Shown: positions 43,783 to 54,134 of the stretch, in pieces
How the letters are laid out: each line of letters begins with the position of its first letter
Numbering within the stretch: the stretch's first letter is position 1
Assembly: GCF_002234535.1 (NCBI RefSeq)
Contig: NZ_CP022521.1
Span: 2,728,001 to 2,792,000 of the forward strand
Direction of reading: 5' to 3'
From: Actinoalloteichus hoggarensis
GTDB lineage: Bacteria > Actinomycetota > Actinomycetes > Mycobacteriales > Pseudonocardiaceae
DNA: 64,000 nucleotides
Position numbers and translations under genes: made by a program
Notes under the pieces: model-generated
The model's input: the letters and a program-made list of their open reading frames with translations, nothing else
Told to the model about the DNA's origin: nothing
Databases searched by the model: none

Positions 43783-44739
43783 GTGTCCGACACGTCTGAG
43801 CGCCCGGTGATCTCCCGACTGGCGTTGGGCCTGGCCGCCCTCGGTCGACCCGCCTACATCAATCTGGGTCGAGATCGGGAGCTGCCCGTTGATCGCACCG
43901 TCGCCGCGATGCGGGCGGCGACCTGGGCGACGCTGGACGCCGCCTACGCGCGGGGACTCCGCTGGGTCGACGTCGCCCGGTCCTACGGTCGTTCCGAGGA
44001 GTTCCTGGCGGACTGGCTCGCCGATCGGGGCCACACCGACGTCACGGTGTCGAGCAAGTGGGGTTACGCCTATGTCGCCGACTGGCGTCCCGACGCGCCC
44101 GTGCACGAGGTCAAGGAGCACTCCCGTGCCCGACTGCGGACCCAGTGGGCGCAGAGCCGAGACCTGCTCGGCGGCCGGATCGACCTCTATCAGGTGCATT
44201 CACTGACCGAGGACAGCCCGCTGTTCGACGATGTCGACCTGCTCGGCGACCTCGCCGGCCTCGCGGCGGAGGGCGTTCGGCTGGGCTTCTCCACCTCGGG
44301 CCCCCGCCAGGCCGACACGGTGCGCCGAGCCGCCGCCGTGGAGGTCGACGGACGCAGGCTCTTCCAAGCCGTCCAGTCCACCTGGAACCCGCTGGAGCCC
44401 TCGGTGGGCGAGGCGCTGGCCGAGGCGCATGCCGAGGGGCTGCACGTCCTGGTGAAGGAGGCGTTGGCCAACGGCAGACTGGTGGTGCGCCCGCCGGAGC
44501 CGATCGTCGAGATCGCGCGCCGCCGCGGCGTCGGTCCGGACGCGGTCGCCCTGGCCGCGGCGCTGTCCCGTCCCTGGGTGGACACCGTGCTGCTCGGTCC
44601 CGCCGGTCCCGCACAGCTGCGGGCCAACCTCGCCGCCGACGGCCTGCGCCTGGACGACGCCGAGCTGCACGAACTGCTCGCCCTAGCCGTCCCGGCGGGC
44701 CGGTACTGGAACGAGCGCGCCGCCTTGTCCTGGACCTGA
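43783..44739 (+). CDS. aldo/keto reductase
   Basis: A 318-residue NADPH-dependent oxidoreductase of the aldo/keto reductase superfamily. The catalytic tetrad is recognisable: Asp and Tyr in WVDVARSYGRSEEFL, Lys in VSSKWGYA and His in YQVHSL. Cofactor binding is expected in VDTVLLGPAGPAQLRANL. It is related to the pyridoxal/D-threo-aldose reductase type. I put the start at GTG 43783, where a TANNNT box gives a leaderless message; GTG at 43738 would add 15 residues. The substrate is unknown. Confidence 0.85.
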   Translation: MSDTSERPVISRLALGLAALGRPAYINLGRDRELPVDRTVAAMRAATWATLDAAYARGLRWVDVARSYGRSEEFLADWLADRGHTDVTVSSKWGYAYVADWRPDAPVHEVKEHSRARLRTQWAQSRDLLGGRIDLYQVHSLTEDSPLFDDVDLLGDLAGLAAEGVRLGFSTSGPRQADTVRRAAAVEVDGRRLFQAVQSTWNPLEPSVGEALAEAHAEGLHVLVKEALANGRLVVRPPEPIVEIARRRGVGPDAVALAAALSRPWVDTVLLGPAGPAQLRANLAADGLRLDDAELHELLALAVPAGRYWNERAALSWT

Positions 44740-44923
44740 TCCGGTCCGTCCTCGTCCGGCATCCGCGAGTCGGCTCCGACACGCCCGGTCTCGGCCGGTA
44801 CCGCCCGCGCCGCGCGCGCCCGAGCCCTGTCGGCGCGGTCGTCGTCATCCAATCGAGTGACGTTGTCCGCCCGCACCGGGCCGGCGGCTGTGCGACGGAA
44901 CTCGACGAACGGTCGAGTCCGCT

Positions 44924-45451
44924 CTAGTCGAACTCGCCCGCATCCAGACGTCGCAGCCACCGCCGAGCCAGGACGCGGCCGTCCGGAACCATCGGCCAGT
45001 CCGGGTCGGCGATCCGATCGCGCAGCTCGGTCAGCGGCATCCAGCCGCCCTCGGCGACCTCCTCGGGCTGGTGCCGGACGGGGCCGTCCCACCGCGCCTC
45101 GAACGCCGTGGTGAACAACCGGACCGTGTCGGACTCGTAGCGATCGTCGAAGAGCCGGACCAGGGGCGTTCCACTCACGCCCAGCTCCTCGGCCAGCTCG
45201 CGCCTCGCGCACGCCGCCATCTCCTCGGCCGCGCCGAGTACGCCGCCCGCCCAGCAGTCGAACCGGCCGGGGAACACGTCCTTGGTCTCCGTTCGCCGAT
45301 GCACGTAGACCCGCAGTCCATCACCCGATCTGACCAGCACCGAGCTGGTGGCATGCCACAGCGAGCGCGCCCGCATGTCGGCTCGGCTGGTGGATCCCAC
45401 GCGGGTGCCCGCCGCGTCGAACACGGCGACCAGCTCGTCTGGAGTGCCCAT
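44924..45451 (-). CDS. Nudix hydrolase
   Basis: A 175-residue pyrophosphohydrolase. The Nudix box is complete in [24 protein letters not shown] (GX5EX7REUXEEXGU). The opening [21 protein letters not shown] and [18 protein letters not shown] resemble the isopentenyl-diphosphate-isomerase-like/YfcD Nudix group. Start ATG at 45451 has GAGAGG 8 bases upstream. It is divergent from dop with only 56 bases between. Substrate unknown. Confidence 0.9.
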   Translation of the reverse strand: MGTPDELVAVFDAAGTRVGSTSRADMRARSLWHATSSVLVRSGDGLRVYVHRRTETKDVFPGRFDCWAGGVLGAAEEMAACARRELAEELGVSGTPLVRLFDDRYESDTVRLFTTAFEARWDGPVRHQPEEVAEGGWMPLTELRDRIADPDWPMVPDGRVLARRWLRRLDAGEFD

Positions 45452-45494
45452 CGAGTGATCCTCTCACCACTGACCGTCAGACCCCCCGAACCCG

Positions 45495-45500
45495 TAGGCT
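45495..45500 (+). promoter_or_regulatory. dop: -10 box for leaderless dop
   Basis: TAGGCT ends 7 bases before the ATG at 45508. No Shine-Dalgarno is present. Confidence 0.6.
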
Positions 45501-45507
45501 GACGACC

Positions 45508-47007
45508 ATGCGGCGGATCATGGGCACCGAGGTGGAATACGGCATCGCAGTGCCGGGGGACAGCACCGCCAATCCGGTGCTCACCTCGACGCAGGTGGTA
45601 CTGGCGTACGCGGCCTCCGCGGACATCCCCCGATCGCGGCGGGCGCGATGGGACTACGAGGTCGAGTCCCCGTTGCGCGACGCGCGCGGCTTCGATCTGG
45701 GCGCGGGTCACCTGCCGCCCGCCGACCCCGATTCCGACGAGCTCGGCGCGGCCAACGTCATCCTCACCAACGGCGCGCGGCTCTACGTCGACCACGCGCA
45801 CCCGGAGTACTCGGCGCCCGAGGTCACCAACCCTCGGGACGCGGTGATCTGGGACAAGGCGGGGGAGCGGATCATGGAGGCGGCGGCGATGCGCGCCGCC
45901 ACCGTGCCCGGCCAGCCCCGGCTGCAGCTCTACAAGAACAACATCGACAACAAGGGCGCCTCCTACGGCACCCACGAGAACTACCTGATGGCGCGGAGCA
46001 CGCCGTTCACCTCCGTCGTCGCGGGACTGACGCCGTTCTTCGTCTCGCGGCAGGTGGTCTGCGGCTCGGGCCGGGTCGGCCTCGGCCCGTCCGGCGACGG
46101 CGCGGGCTTCCAGCTCTCCCAGCGGGCCGACTACATCGAGGTCGAGGTCGGCCTGGAGACCACCCTCAAGCGGGGCATCATCAACACCCGCGACGAGCCG
46201 CACGCCGACGCGGACAAGTACCGCCGACTCCACGTCATCATCGGCGACGCGAACCTCGCCGAGACGTCCACGTATCTCAAGCTGGGCACGACGGCGCTGG
46301 TGCTGGACATGATCGAGTCCGGCAGGCGTTTCGACGACCTTCGGCTCGCCGATCCGGTCCACGCCGTCCATGTCATCAGCCACGATCCCGGCCTGCGGGC
46401 CACCGTCTCGTTGGCCGACGGCCGCCGCTTCACCGGCCTCGACCTGCAGTGGGCATATCACGAGCGGGCGCAGCGCTTCGCCGAGGCGGGCGGCGTCGAA
46501 CCGCCGGGACGGGACGTGCTGGACACGTGGGGAGAGGTCCTCGCCGCGCTCGGACGTGACCCGATGGAGTGCGCCGACCGGCTCGACTGGCCCGCCAAGC
46601 TTCGACTGCTGGAGGGCTACCGCACCAGGGACGGCCTCGGCTGGGCCTCGCCTCGACTTCATCTGGTGGACCTCCAGTACTCCGACGTCCGCCTCGACAA
46701 GGGCCTCTACAACCGGCTGGTGGCGCGGGGCTCGATGCGCAGGCTCGTCGCGGAGGAGGAGGTGCAGGCGGCGATCGGCGCTCCGCCCGAGGACACCAGG
46801 GCCTACTTCCGCGGCCGTTGCCTGGAGCGTTACCCCTCGGCCGTCTCAGCCGCCTCCTGGGACTCGGTGATCTTCGACCTCGGTCGAGACTCGCTGGTGC
46901 GGATCCCGACGCTCGAGCCCCTGCGCGGCACGAAGGCGCACGTCGGACACCTGCTGGAGGCGGCCAAGACCGCCGAGGAGCTGGTGGACTCCTTGACCCG
47001 TCGTTGA
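45508..47007 (+). CDS. dop: deamidase/depupylase Dop
   Basis: A 499-residue enzyme of the carboxylate-amine ligase fold. It converts the C-terminal Gln of Pup to Glu and also removes Pup from substrates. The opening [17 protein letters not shown] contains the metal-binding Glu of GTEVEYG, and the catalytic loop region with [16 protein letters not shown] and the [21 protein letters not shown] segment is present. It differs from its homologue PafA (51566) by the insertion near residues 35-80 that is the Dop hallmark. pup follows 87 bases downstream. Confidence 0.97.
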   Translation: MRRIMGTEVEYGIAVPGDSTANPVLTSTQVVLAYAASADIPRSRRARWDYEVESPLRDARGFDLGAGHLPPADPDSDELGAANVILTNGARLYVDHAHPEYSAPEVTNPRDAVIWDKAGERIMEAAAMRAATVPGQPRLQLYKNNIDNKGASYGTHENYLMARSTPFTSVVAGLTPFFVSRQVVCGSGRVGLGPSGDGAGFQLSQRADYIEVEVGLETTLKRGIINTRDEPHADADKYRRLHVIIGDANLAETSTYLKLGTTALVLDMIESGRRFDDLRLADPVHAVHVISHDPGLRATVSLADGRRFTGLDLQWAYHERAQRFAEAGGVEPPGRDVLDTWGEVLAALGRDPMECADRLDWPAKLRLLEGYRTRDGLGWASPRLHLVDLQYSDVRLDKGLYNRLVARGSMRRLVAEEEVQAAIGAPPEDTRAYFRGRCLERYPSAVSAASWDSVIFDLGRDSLVRIPTLEPLRGTKAHVGHLLEAAKTAEELVDSLTRR

Positions 47008-47023
47008 GGACCCCCACGGGTCC
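47008..47023. terminator. small hairpin between dop and pup
   Basis: GGACCC (47008-47013) and GGGTCC (47018-47023) with a 4-base loop, immediately after the dop stop. It may attenuate rather than end transcription. Confidence 0.35.
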
Positions 47024-47056
47024 CCGTCGACAGGCGACAGGGCAGGCCCTGCTGGG

Positions 47057-47062
47057 TAATGT
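47057..47062 (+). promoter_or_regulatory. pup: -10 box candidate for pup
   Basis: TAATGT lies 33 bases before the pup ATG, and no clear -35 is seen. It suggests a pup-prcB-prcA promoter in addition to read-through from dop. Confidence 0.35.
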
Positions 47063-47094
47063 TGATGTCGAGCACCACCGGAGAAGGAGGCGAG

Positions 47095-47292
47095 ATGGCA
47101 CAGGAACGAGTGCAACGCCATGGCGGCGGTGACGGCGACGAGGACGAGAACCCGGACGCGGGCACCGGCGGCCAGGAACGCCGCGAGCAGCTCGGCGAGG
47201 ACGTCGACACGATCCTCGACGAGATCGACGACGTGCTCGAGGAGAACGCGGAGGACTTCGTTCGCGCCTACGTCCAGAAGGGCGGCCAGTAG
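47095..47292 (+). CDS. pup: prokaryotic ubiquitin-like protein Pup
   Basis: A 65-residue, largely disordered tag. The helix-forming Mpa-binding part is REQLGEDVDTILDEIDDVLE, and the C-terminal end is VQKGGQ. Since it ends in Gln65, Dop must deamidate it to Glu before PafA can attach it to lysines. Start ATG at 47095 has AAGGAGG upstream. The gene precedes prcB, the standard arrangement. Confidence 0.97.
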   Translation: MAQERVQRHGGGDGDEDENPDAGTGGQERREQLGEDVDTILDEIDDVLEENAEDFVRAYVQKGGQ

Positions 47293-47349
47293 GTCGCGCC
47301 GCCCCGGCCCGCAGCTTCCTTCCCGAGACACAAGGAGATCATCGCGTCG

Positions 47350-48195
47350 ATGGAACAGTCCTCGGTCGCGCCCTCGTCCGGCGCCGTGCTGCCTGCCGCG
47401 TATCTCGCGCCGGGCTCCTCCTTCGTCGACTTCCTCCGGGCGGCCTCGCCGGGACTGCTGCCCGGCGGCCGAGCTGAGAACGGAGGTCGAGTGGAGACGC
47501 CCCACGGTACGACGATCGTCGGAGTCACCTTCCGGGGTGGCGTGCTGATCGCGGGTGACCGCCGCGCCACCAGTGGAAACCTGATCGCACAGCGTGACGT
47601 GGACAAGGTCTACGTCACCGACGACCACTCGGCCGTCGCCATCGCGGGCGCGGCAGGCATCGCCGTGGAACTGGCCAGGCTGTTCACCGTGGAACTACAG
47701 CACTACGAGAAGATCCACGGCGTCGGCCTCTCGCTGGACGGCAAGGCCAACCAGCTCGCCGGCATGGTCCGGGGCAACCTGGAGCAGGCGACGATGGGGC
47801 TCGCGGCCGTTCCGCTGTTCGTGGGCTACGACGTGAACGCGGCGGACCCCGACCGGGCGGGCCGCATCATCTCCTACGACGTCGCGGGCGGGCGGTATGA
47901 GGAGCGTGCCGGTTATCACGCGGTGGGCTCCGGATCGCTCTTCGCGAAGTCGGCGTTGAAGAAGCGCCACGATCCGGACGCCGATGCGGACGCGGCGGTG
48001 CGGACGGCCGTGGAGGCCCTCTACGACGCCGCCGACGACGACACGGCCACCGGCCATCCCGACCTCGTCCGACGGATCTATCCGACGGTGGTCGTGATCA
48101 CCAGGTCGGCGGGCGCGGTACGGCTCGACGACGAGCGGGCCGAGGCCGTCGCCCGGGCGGTGGTGGCGGGCCGCCAGGAGAATCCGGGCGGCTGA
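47350..48195 (+). CDS. prcB: proteasome beta subunit
   Basis: A 281-residue precursor of the catalytic subunit of the 20S proteasome. A 53-residue propeptide ends in PHG, and autoprocessing exposes Thr54 ([11 protein letters not shown]) as nucleophile. The catalytic Asp and Lys lie in GDRRATSG and VDKVYV. It forms two inner heptameric rings. Start ATG at 47350 follows AAGGAG. prcA lies 251 bases downstream, farther than usual. Confidence 0.97.
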   Translation: MEQSSVAPSSGAVLPAAYLAPGSSFVDFLRAASPGLLPGGRAENGGRVETPHGTTIVGVTFRGGVLIAGDRRATSGNLIAQRDVDKVYVTDDHSAVAIAGAAGIAVELARLFTVELQHYEKIHGVGLSLDGKANQLAGMVRGNLEQATMGLAAVPLFVGYDVNAADPDRAGRIISYDVAGGRYEERAGYHAVGSGSLFAKSALKKRHDPDADADAAVRTAVEALYDAADDDTATGHPDLVRRIYPTVVVITRSAGAVRLDDERAEAVARAVVAGRQENPGG

Positions 48196-48446
48196 GCCCG
48201 TGGTGTCCCGTGCTCTCGCGCGCCGCCCGGCGTCCGCGCACGATCGTGGCCCACGAGCCTCGCCGACGTCGTCTCGGTGGCCCACATCGTTCGCGGCGCG
48301 GAGCCCTGCCCAGCCGAACCCGCCTCGTCACGTCCGCCGACCTACGTCCGTGTGCCGCGGACGTCGACTCTGTTCGCCCGCCCCGTGCAGGCACCGACGT
48401 GTTCCGTCTGTTCCGTGCCCGCCCGACCACGCCAGGAGCGTCCCTC

Positions 48447-49280
48447 GTGAGCATGCCGTTCTACGCCTCGCCAGAGCAGTTGATGCGCGAGCGGTCCGAG
48501 CTGGCCCGCAAAGGCATCGCCAAGGGCCGCAGCGCCATCGTGCTGACCTACGCGGGCGGAGTGCTCTTCGTCGCGGAGAACCCGTCGAAGACGCTGCACA
48601 AGGTCTCCGAGATCTACGATCGCATCGGATTCGCCGCCGCGGGCCGATACCCGGAGTTCGAGAACCTGCGCGTCGCGGGCATCCGGCACGCGGATCTGAC
48701 CGGCTACGCCTATGACCGCCGAGACGTCTCCGGGCGTTCGCTGGCGAGCTTCTACGCCAAGACGCTCGGTGCGATCTTCACCGAGCAGATCAAGCCGTAC
48801 GAGGTCGAGATCTGCGTCGCCGAGGTCGGGGCCGCGCCCGAACTCGACCAGCTGTACCACCTCACCTACGACGGCTCCATCATCGAGGAGCCCGGCTTCG
48901 TGGTGATGGGCGGCCAGGCCGAGACCATCTCCAACGCGCTGCGCGACTCGGAACACGGCGGGTCGAGCCTGGCAGAGGCGCTGCGGGGCGCGGTTCGGGC
49001 GCTGGCCGCGGAGTCGACGGCGGCCAAGGGGACGACGAACAGGCCGACGGGGACCAAGAGTGAGACCGGTAAGCCTGCCGTCGGGCAGCTGGAGGTGGCG
49101 GTGCTGGAACGCGATCGACCCCATCGCGCCTTCCGCCGAGTCCCGCCTTCCGCCGTCGCGGAGATGCTCGGCGAACAGCCCGACGGCGCGGGGACGCAGG
49201 CCGGTGCCGCGAGCGCCGGGGAGACCTCAGACTCCGCGACCGACTCCGATCCCTCGCCAGAGGGACGACAGCCCGAGTGA
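48447..49280 (+). CDS. prcA: proteasome alpha subunit
   Basis: A 277-residue outer-ring subunit that forms the gate and binds the Mpa tail. The opening [29 protein letters not shown] is characteristic. The folded core ends near residue 230, and the last 45 residues are an acidic Ser/Asp/Glu-rich tail. Start GTG at 48447 is chosen because AGGAG is 8 bases upstream; the ATG at 48453 is 14 bases away. The final YxHL region supports a normal ring subunit. Confidence 0.96.
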   Translation: MSMPFYASPEQLMRERSELARKGIAKGRSAIVLTYAGGVLFVAENPSKTLHKVSEIYDRIGFAAAGRYPEFENLRVAGIRHADLTGYAYDRRDVSGRSLASFYAKTLGAIFTEQIKPYEVEICVAEVGAAPELDQLYHLTYDGSIIEEPGFVVMGGQAETISNALRDSEHGGSSLAEALRGAVRALAAESTAAKGTTNRPTGTKSETGKPAVGQLEVAVLERDRPHRAFRRVPPSAVAEMLGEQPDGAGTQAGAASAGETSDSATDSDPSPEGRQPE

Positions 49281-49283
49281 ACC

Positions 49284-49333
49284 CACCGGCGGGGCGACAT
49301 GGCGGAGGCGCCGCCGTGCCGCCCGGCCCGGTG
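49284..49333. terminator. imperfect hairpin between prcA and the stress-protein gene
   Basis: CACCGG (49284-49289) and CCGGTG (49328-49333) bracket further G+C-rich pairing, including an internal GGCG/CGCC stem. It lies between convergent genes. Confidence 0.4.
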
Positions 49334-49355
49334 ATGGTCGACCGCGGCGGCGGGT

Positions 49356-49844
49356 TCAGCCGCCCGCGGTGGCCCGCCGTCCGGCGGCGCGGCGGTGGTG
49401 CGGCCGGGTGACCAGCACCGGGCAGCCCGCCCGACGGACGCAGATCGCCGCCACCGATCCGAGCATCAGCCTGCTGCCACGTCCTCGGTGGCCGACGACC
49501 AGCAGTTCGGCGGTCTCGGCGGCCGTCAGCAGCGCGCCGACGGCCTGCGAGCGCGGGAGGTGGAGCCGCACTCTCGCTCGATCCTCGGGAGCGGGGAGGG
49601 TCTCCTCCACGAGAGCGCGGGTGCGCAGCACGATCCAGTCGTGGAATTCGGCGACGCTGGGGACCGTCGACGGCGGGACCTCCGGCGGCCGGGGCGCGGT
49701 GCGCAATGTCCACGCCCGCACGACGTGAAGCAGACAGTCTCGCCGCCCGGCCTCCTCGGAGGCCAGGAAGAGGGCGTGGAGCGAGGCGTCCGATCCGTCG
49801 ATCCCGACGACGACGCCGCCCTCGATGTCCAGGTCGGCACGCAT
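49356..49844 (-). CDS. universal stress protein (UspA family)
   Basis: A 162-residue single-domain universal stress protein. The opening VVVGIDGSDASLHALFLA and the ATP-loop GHRGRGSRLMLGSVAAICVRRAGCPVLV (G-x2-G-x9-GS type) are intact, so ATP binding is likely. Start ATG at 49844 is set by the fold; the frame is open further upstream and only a weak ribosome site is seen. It is convergent with prcA. Its position within the proteasome region fits a stress-related role. Confidence 0.88.
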   Translation of the reverse strand: MRADLDIEGGVVVGIDGSDASLHALFLASEEAGRRDCLLHVVRAWTLRTAPRPPEVPPSTVPSVAEFHDWIVLRTRALVEETLPAPEDRARVRLHLPRSQAVGALLTAAETAELLVVGHRGRGSRLMLGSVAAICVRRAGCPVLVTRPHHRRAAGRRATAGG

Positions 49845-50000
49845 GGCGTCACCGCCCCGATCGCGGCGGGAGATGGGTGTCGTGTCTCGAACGATGGACC
49901 TCGACGATCTTCGGCATGCGGGCCTCCCTGCGTCGCTCGCTCCAGCGTGAGACATGCCACACTACTGTGGCGAGCTGCCGTTCGGGGGAAATCGAGCCGG

Positions 50001-51497
50001 TCAGGGTTGAACACGGCTCAACCGAGGCCGATACACCCGCAGGGTGCCGCAGTGGGCCGCGAAGCGGAATCGGCGGCCCGCCGGGCCGACCTCCCCGTCG
50101 GTGGCGGCCTTGACGGGTTCGCCCGCCACCTGCACCACCAGCTCCGCGCACTCCCGCTGGACGTAGGTGCGGCTGTGATGCAGCGCGCCGGTCACGGCGG
50201 CCAGGAAGAATCGAAGCCGCGAGAACCGGACGTCGGCCCGCACGTATCGCACGTCCAACGTGCCGTGGTGCAACCCGCCGCGGATCATCGGGGCGAACCC
50301 GCGCGGCGTGTAGACGCCGTTGCCCACGAACAGCAGCCACACCTGTCGGACCCGCCCGTCGATGCGCACCGTCAACGGGCGTGACTCACGCAGCACCCGC
50401 ACCAGCGCCGCCGCGGCGGCGGGCCACTTGCCCCACCGCTGCTCCCAGCGTTCCCGGTAGCCGACCAGGTCGGGATAGCCGCCGAGACTCGCCGTGTTGA
50501 GAAACCAGCGCTCGATCCTCCCGTCGATCTCGATGCTTCCCAGGTCGACCTCGATCCCGGTGCCGTGCTCGGCGGCCATGGTCGCGGCCGTCGGCCCGTC
50601 CACCCGGATGTCACGGGCGAAGTGGTTCAGCGTGCCGCCGGGGATCACCAGCAGCGGGAGTTTGCGCACGGCGGCGACCGCCGCCACCGCCGCCACGGTG
50701 CCGTCGCCGCCGGCGACGCCGACCGCCTGCACAGCCGTGCCCAGCCCGTCCACGACCGCGGCGAACTGGTCGATCAGGTCGACTCCTTCTTTCGGGTAGA
50801 CCACGGTCGCCTCGGGCCAGGCCTGGGCGACCTGGTCGCTCGCGTCCTCGCCCTCCAGGCCGGAGCCCGGATTGATCAGCAGCACCAGGCCGGCCCCGTC
50901 GCCCAGTCGGGGGAGGTCGACCTCCACGCCCGGCCCGTCGTAGACCTCCTGCGGGACCGGCCACCAGCGGCGAGTCGCTCCGGCCACCGCCGCGCCGAGC
51001 AGCGCGCCCCCGACGACGTCGCTGGGCCAGTGCACACCGGTGTGCACGCGGGAGATCGCCACGGCGGCGGCCAGCGGCGCGACCACGCGGGCCGTGCGGG
51101 GACTCTCCATCGCCACCGCCGTGGCGAACGCGGCGGCTGAGGCGGCATGGCCGGACGGGAAGGACGAGGAACGAGGCGGATTCCGGTACCGACGTGCCTC
51201 GGGGATCAGCTCCACCGCAGGGCGCCTGCGAGGGAACAGGGGTTTGCCGACGGCGTTGGCCAGCGCGCTGGCCCCGGCGATCGCGGCGAGTCCCCGCCAG
51301 GCCGCTCGGCGTGTCGGCCCCTTGCGTAACGCGAGCACCGAGGCGGCGGTGAACCACAGCAGGCTGTGATTGGCGGCGGTGCCCAGTTCCTTCATCACCG
51401 GATCGACAGGGCTTCTGGGCAGGCGTGAACTCCGCCGGACGAGTTCCCGATCCCGGCGGTCGACCTCACCTGCAACGCTGCGCAGCCATTTCCACAC
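50001..51497 (-). CDS. fusion of PAP2 phosphatase and diacylglycerol-kinase domain
   Basis: A 498-residue two-domain lipid enzyme. The N-terminal PAP2 part (about residues 30-185) has the three acid-phosphatase motifs KPLFPRRRP, SFPSGHA and SRVHTGVHWPSDVVGG within hydrophobic helices. The C-terminal part (about 200-490) is a diacylglycerol/sphingosine-kinase-like domain with AGGDGTV and VIPGGTLNHFARD. It could interconvert lipid phosphates at the membrane. Start GTG at 51497 has TAGCGT 7 bases upstream and no Shine-Dalgarno, so it is probably leaderless. It is divergent from pafA, with 68 bases shared as promoter. Confidence 0.9.
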   Translation of the reverse strand: MWKWLRSVAGEVDRRDRELVRRSSRLPRSPVDPVMKELGTAANHSLLWFTAASVLALRKGPTRRAAWRGLAAIAGASALANAVGKPLFPRRRPAVELIPEARRYRNPPRSSSFPSGHAASAAAFATAVAMESPRTARVVAPLAAAVAISRVHTGVHWPSDVVGGALLGAAVAGATRRWWPVPQEVYDGPGVEVDLPRLGDGAGLVLLINPGSGLEGEDASDQVAQAWPEATVVYPKEGVDLIDQFAAVVDGLGTAVQAVGVAGGDGTVAAVAAVAAVRKLPLLVIPGGTLNHFARDIRVDGPTAATMAAEHGTGIEVDLGSIEIDGRIERWFLNTASLGGYPDLVGYRERWEQRWGKWPAAAAALVRVLRESRPLTVRIDGRVRQVWLLFVGNGVYTPRGFAPMIRGGLHHGTLDVRYVRADVRFSRLRFFLAAVTGALHHSRTYVQRECAELVVQVAGEPVKAATDGEVGPAGRRFRFAAHCGTLRVYRPRLSRVQP

Positions 51498-51504
51498 CGG
51501 ATAG

Positions 51505-51510
51505 ACGCTA
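51505..51510 (-). promoter_or_regulatory. -10 box for leaderless PAP2-kinase gene
   Basis: TAGCGT on the minus strand ends 7 bases before the GTG at 51497. Confidence 0.5.
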
Positions 51511-51553
51511 GCGTTTCCCCGAACGGATCACGGAGGAATCCCGCCGCAGCGCT

Positions 51554-51559
51554 TACTGT
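51554..51559 (+). promoter_or_regulatory. pafA: -10 box for leaderless pafA
   Basis: TACTGT ends 6 bases before the ATG at 51566. No Shine-Dalgarno is present. Confidence 0.6.
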
Positions 51560-51565
51560 GGACCC

Positions 51566-52924
51566 ATGCAGCGGCGGATCTTCGGGATCGAGACCGAGTT
51601 CGGGGTGACGTGCACCTTCCACGGGCAGCGTCGGCTCTCCCCGGACGAGGTGGCCAGGTATCTGTTCCGACGGGTGGTGTCCTGGGGGCGCTCCTCCAAC
51701 GTGTTCCTGCGCAACGGCTCGCGGCTCTACCTCGACGTGGGCTCGCATCCCGAGTACGCCACGGCGGAGTGCGACGACATCGCGCAGCTGGTGACCCACG
51801 ACAAGGCGGGCGAGCGGGTACTGGAGGACCTGCTGGTCGACGCGGAGCGACGGCTCGCCGACGAGGGCATCGGCGGGGACATCTTCCTGTTCAAGAACAA
51901 CACCGACTCCGCGGGCAACTCCTACGGCTGTCACGAGAACTACCTGGTGGGGCGGGCAGGCGAGTTCGCCAGGATCGCCGACGTCCTGCTTCCCTTCCTC
52001 GTGACCCGGCAGCTCGTCTGCGGTGCGGGCAAGGTGCTTCAGACCCCGAGGGGCGCCGTCTACTGCCTCTCTCAGCGCGCCGAGCACATCTGGGAGGGCG
52101 TCTCCAGCGCGACGACCCGATCCCGGCCCATCATCAACACGCGGGACGAGCCGCATGCCGACGCCGAGCGCTACCGCAGGCTCCATGTGATCGTCGGAGA
52201 CTCGAACATGTCCGAGGCGACCACGATGCTCAAGGTCGGCAGCGCGCACCTGGTGCTGGAGATGATCGAGGCGGGCGTGCAGTTCCGCGACTTCACGCTG
52301 GACAACCCGATCCGGGCGATTCGCGAGATCAGTCATGACCTCACCGGGCGGCGCAACGTCCGGCTGGCGGGCGGTCGGGAGGCCTCCGCGCTGGACATCC
52401 AGCGCGATTACCACGCCAAGGCCGTCGAGCACCTGCGGGGCCGCGAACCGGACCCGCTGCTCGATCGGGTGGTGGAGTTGTGGGGACGCACGCTCGACGC
52501 CGTCGAGCAGCAGAACTTCGGGCTCATCGACCGGGAGATCGACTGGGCCGTCAAACGGCGACTCCTCGATCGCTACCAGAACAAGCACGGCCTGGAGCTG
52601 TCCAGCCCGCGCATCGCGCAGATCGACCTCGCCTACCACGACATCCGCCGGGGCCGGGGGCTCTTCGACCTGCTGCAACGCAAGGACCTGGTCGCACGGG
52701 TCACCGATGACGGCGAGATCGAGGCGGCCAAGGACACGCCGCCGCAGACGACCAGGGCGAAGCTGCGCGGCGACTTCATCGCGGCGGCGCAGACGGCCAA
52801 CCGGGACTTCACCGTCGACTGGGTGCACCTCAAGCTCAACGATCAGGCGCAGCGGACCGTGCTGTGCAAGGACCCGTTCCGCGCGGTGGACGAGCGGGTC
52901 GAACGCCTGATCGCCTCGTTGTGA
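51566..52924 (+). CDS. pafA: Pup-protein ligase PafA
   Basis: A 452-residue ligase that joins the C-terminal Glu of deamidated Pup to substrate lysines, using ATP. The opening [16 protein letters not shown] carries the metal-binding Glu residues, then [23 protein letters not shown] and [20 protein letters not shown] follow. The length and lack of the Dop insertion separate it from the Dop at 45508. pafB follows after 232 bases with its own promoter. Confidence 0.97.
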   Translation: MQRRIFGIETEFGVTCTFHGQRRLSPDEVARYLFRRVVSWGRSSNVFLRNGSRLYLDVGSHPEYATAECDDIAQLVTHDKAGERVLEDLLVDAERRLADEGIGGDIFLFKNNTDSAGNSYGCHENYLVGRAGEFARIADVLLPFLVTRQLVCGAGKVLQTPRGAVYCLSQRAEHIWEGVSSATTRSRPIINTRDEPHADAERYRRLHVIVGDSNMSEATTMLKVGSAHLVLEMIEAGVQFRDFTLDNPIRAIREISHDLTGRRNVRLAGGREASALDIQRDYHAKAVEHLRGREPDPLLDRVVELWGRTLDAVEQQNFGLIDREIDWAVKRRLLDRYQNKHGLELSSPRIAQIDLAYHDIRRGRGLFDLLQRKDLVARVTDDGEIEAAKDTPPQTTRAKLRGDFIAAAQTANRDFTVDWVHLKLNDQAQRTVLCKDPFRAVDERVERLIASL

Positions 52925-53143
52925 CCGGCGTCGGTGACCGGCTTCGGAGGCGACCGGCGTCGGGAGGTGATCGGGCGCTGGTGTCTCGTCGTGACGCCTC
53001 GTGCGCTCCCGAGGCACTCGCTCGCCGCCCCGGGGCAGCCGCTCGACGTCCCGGGCGGTCCAGGCGTGCTTCATGATCGTCCAGGCACGGCGGGGCAGGC
53101 GATGATTCGGACGGTCGCGTCACGGGCGGACCCTCGCAACGGC

Positions 53144-53149
53144 TAGTGT
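53144..53149 (+). promoter_or_regulatory. pafB: -10 box for leaderless pafB
   Basis: TAGTGT ends 7 bases before the GTG at 53157. Confidence 0.6.
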
Positions 53150-53156
53150 GCCGATC

Positions 53157-54134
53157 GTGTCCACTGCACGTGCTGAGCGCCTGGTGAACCTGGTGTTGTG
53201 CCTGCTGTCCACCCGTCAGTTCCTCAACGCCGATCGAATTCGCGGCATCGTCCCCGGTTACGCGGACGCGCCGACGGGCGATGCCTTCTTCCGCATGTTC
53301 GAACGGGACAAGGCGGAACTGCGGGACCTGGGCATCCCGTTGGAGACCGGCCGCAACTCCGGTTTCGACGGCACTGAGGGGTACCGCATCGCCCGTCGTG
53401 ACTACGAGCTGGGCGAGATCGACCTGGAACCCGACGAGGCCGCCGCCGTGGCGCTGGCCGCGCGGCTCTGGGACTCGCACGACTTCGCCGACGCGGCGCG
53501 CCGGGCCGTGGTGAAGCTGCGTGCCGCGGGCATCGACGTCGATCAGGGCACCGCTCCCGCCGTGGAGCCCAGGGTGCGGATCAGCGAGCCCTCGTTCGCC
53601 GTGCTGCACGCGGCGGTTCAGGCAGGCCGGGTGGTCACCTTCGACCACCGGCGCAGCAGCAGCCCGGAGCCCATGCGTCGGGTCGTCGAGCCGTGGGGCG
53701 TGGTGTCCTGGCGTGGCCGCTGGTACCTCGTGGGCCACGATCGGGACCGCGACGCCACCCGCTGCTTCCGGCTCTCGCGCATCGTCGGGACGGTCACCCC
53801 TTCCGGTCCGGAAGGCGCGGTCACGAGGCCGGATGGCGTCGACCTGCTCGCCATCGTCGCGGCCACCGCCGAGCCGCCGCCGCCCGCGCCGCCCGCTCTG
53901 CTCTGGATCGCGAAGGATCGGGCCGACGGGCTGCGCAGGCATGGCAGGACGGTCGGCGAACGAGTCGTGGGCGGGGTCGACGGCGACCTGCTGGAGATCG
54001 AGTTCAACCACTCCGGCTCCGTCTCCGACTGGATCGCGGGCTACGGCCCGGACGTCCTGGTCGTCGAGCCGGAGTCGCTGCGTGAATCCGTGCGCGAGGT
54101 GCTGCTCGGCGCGATGGGAGAGGGAGAACGATGA
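53157..54134 (+). CDS. pafB: WYL-domain regulator PafB
   Basis: A 325-residue transcription factor that acts with PafC in the mycobacterial-type DNA-damage response. An N-terminal winged helix (ERLVNLVLCLLSTRQFL) is followed by a WYL domain (about residues 135-215, VSWRGRWYLVGHDRDRDATR) and a C-terminal extension. Start GTG at 53157 is chosen because it gives the family opening and a -10 box 7 bases before it; GTG at 53148 would add three residues. It overlaps pafC by 4 bases (ATGA). Confidence 0.95.
   Translation: MSTARAERLVNLVLCLLSTRQFLNADRIRGIVPGYADAPTGDAFFRMFERDKAELRDLGIPLETGRNSGFDGTEGYRIARRDYELGEIDLEPDEAAAVALAARLWDSHDFADAARRAVVKLRAAGIDVDQGTAPAVEPRVRISEPSFAVLHAAVQAGRVVTFDHRRSSSPEPMRRVVEPWGVVSWRGRWYLVGHDRDRDATRCFRLSRIVGTVTPSGPEGAVTRPDGVDLLAIVAATAEPPPPAPPALLWIAKDRADGLRRHGRTVGERVVGGVDGDLLEIEFNHSGSVSDWIAGYGPDVLVVEPESLRESVREVLLGAMGEGER

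Noticed and set aside
52925-53156. Small plus-strand frame and GACCGGCGTCGG direct repeats between pafA and pafB
   Set aside because: The frame has no ribosome site and unconvincing composition. The repeats are short and imperfect.
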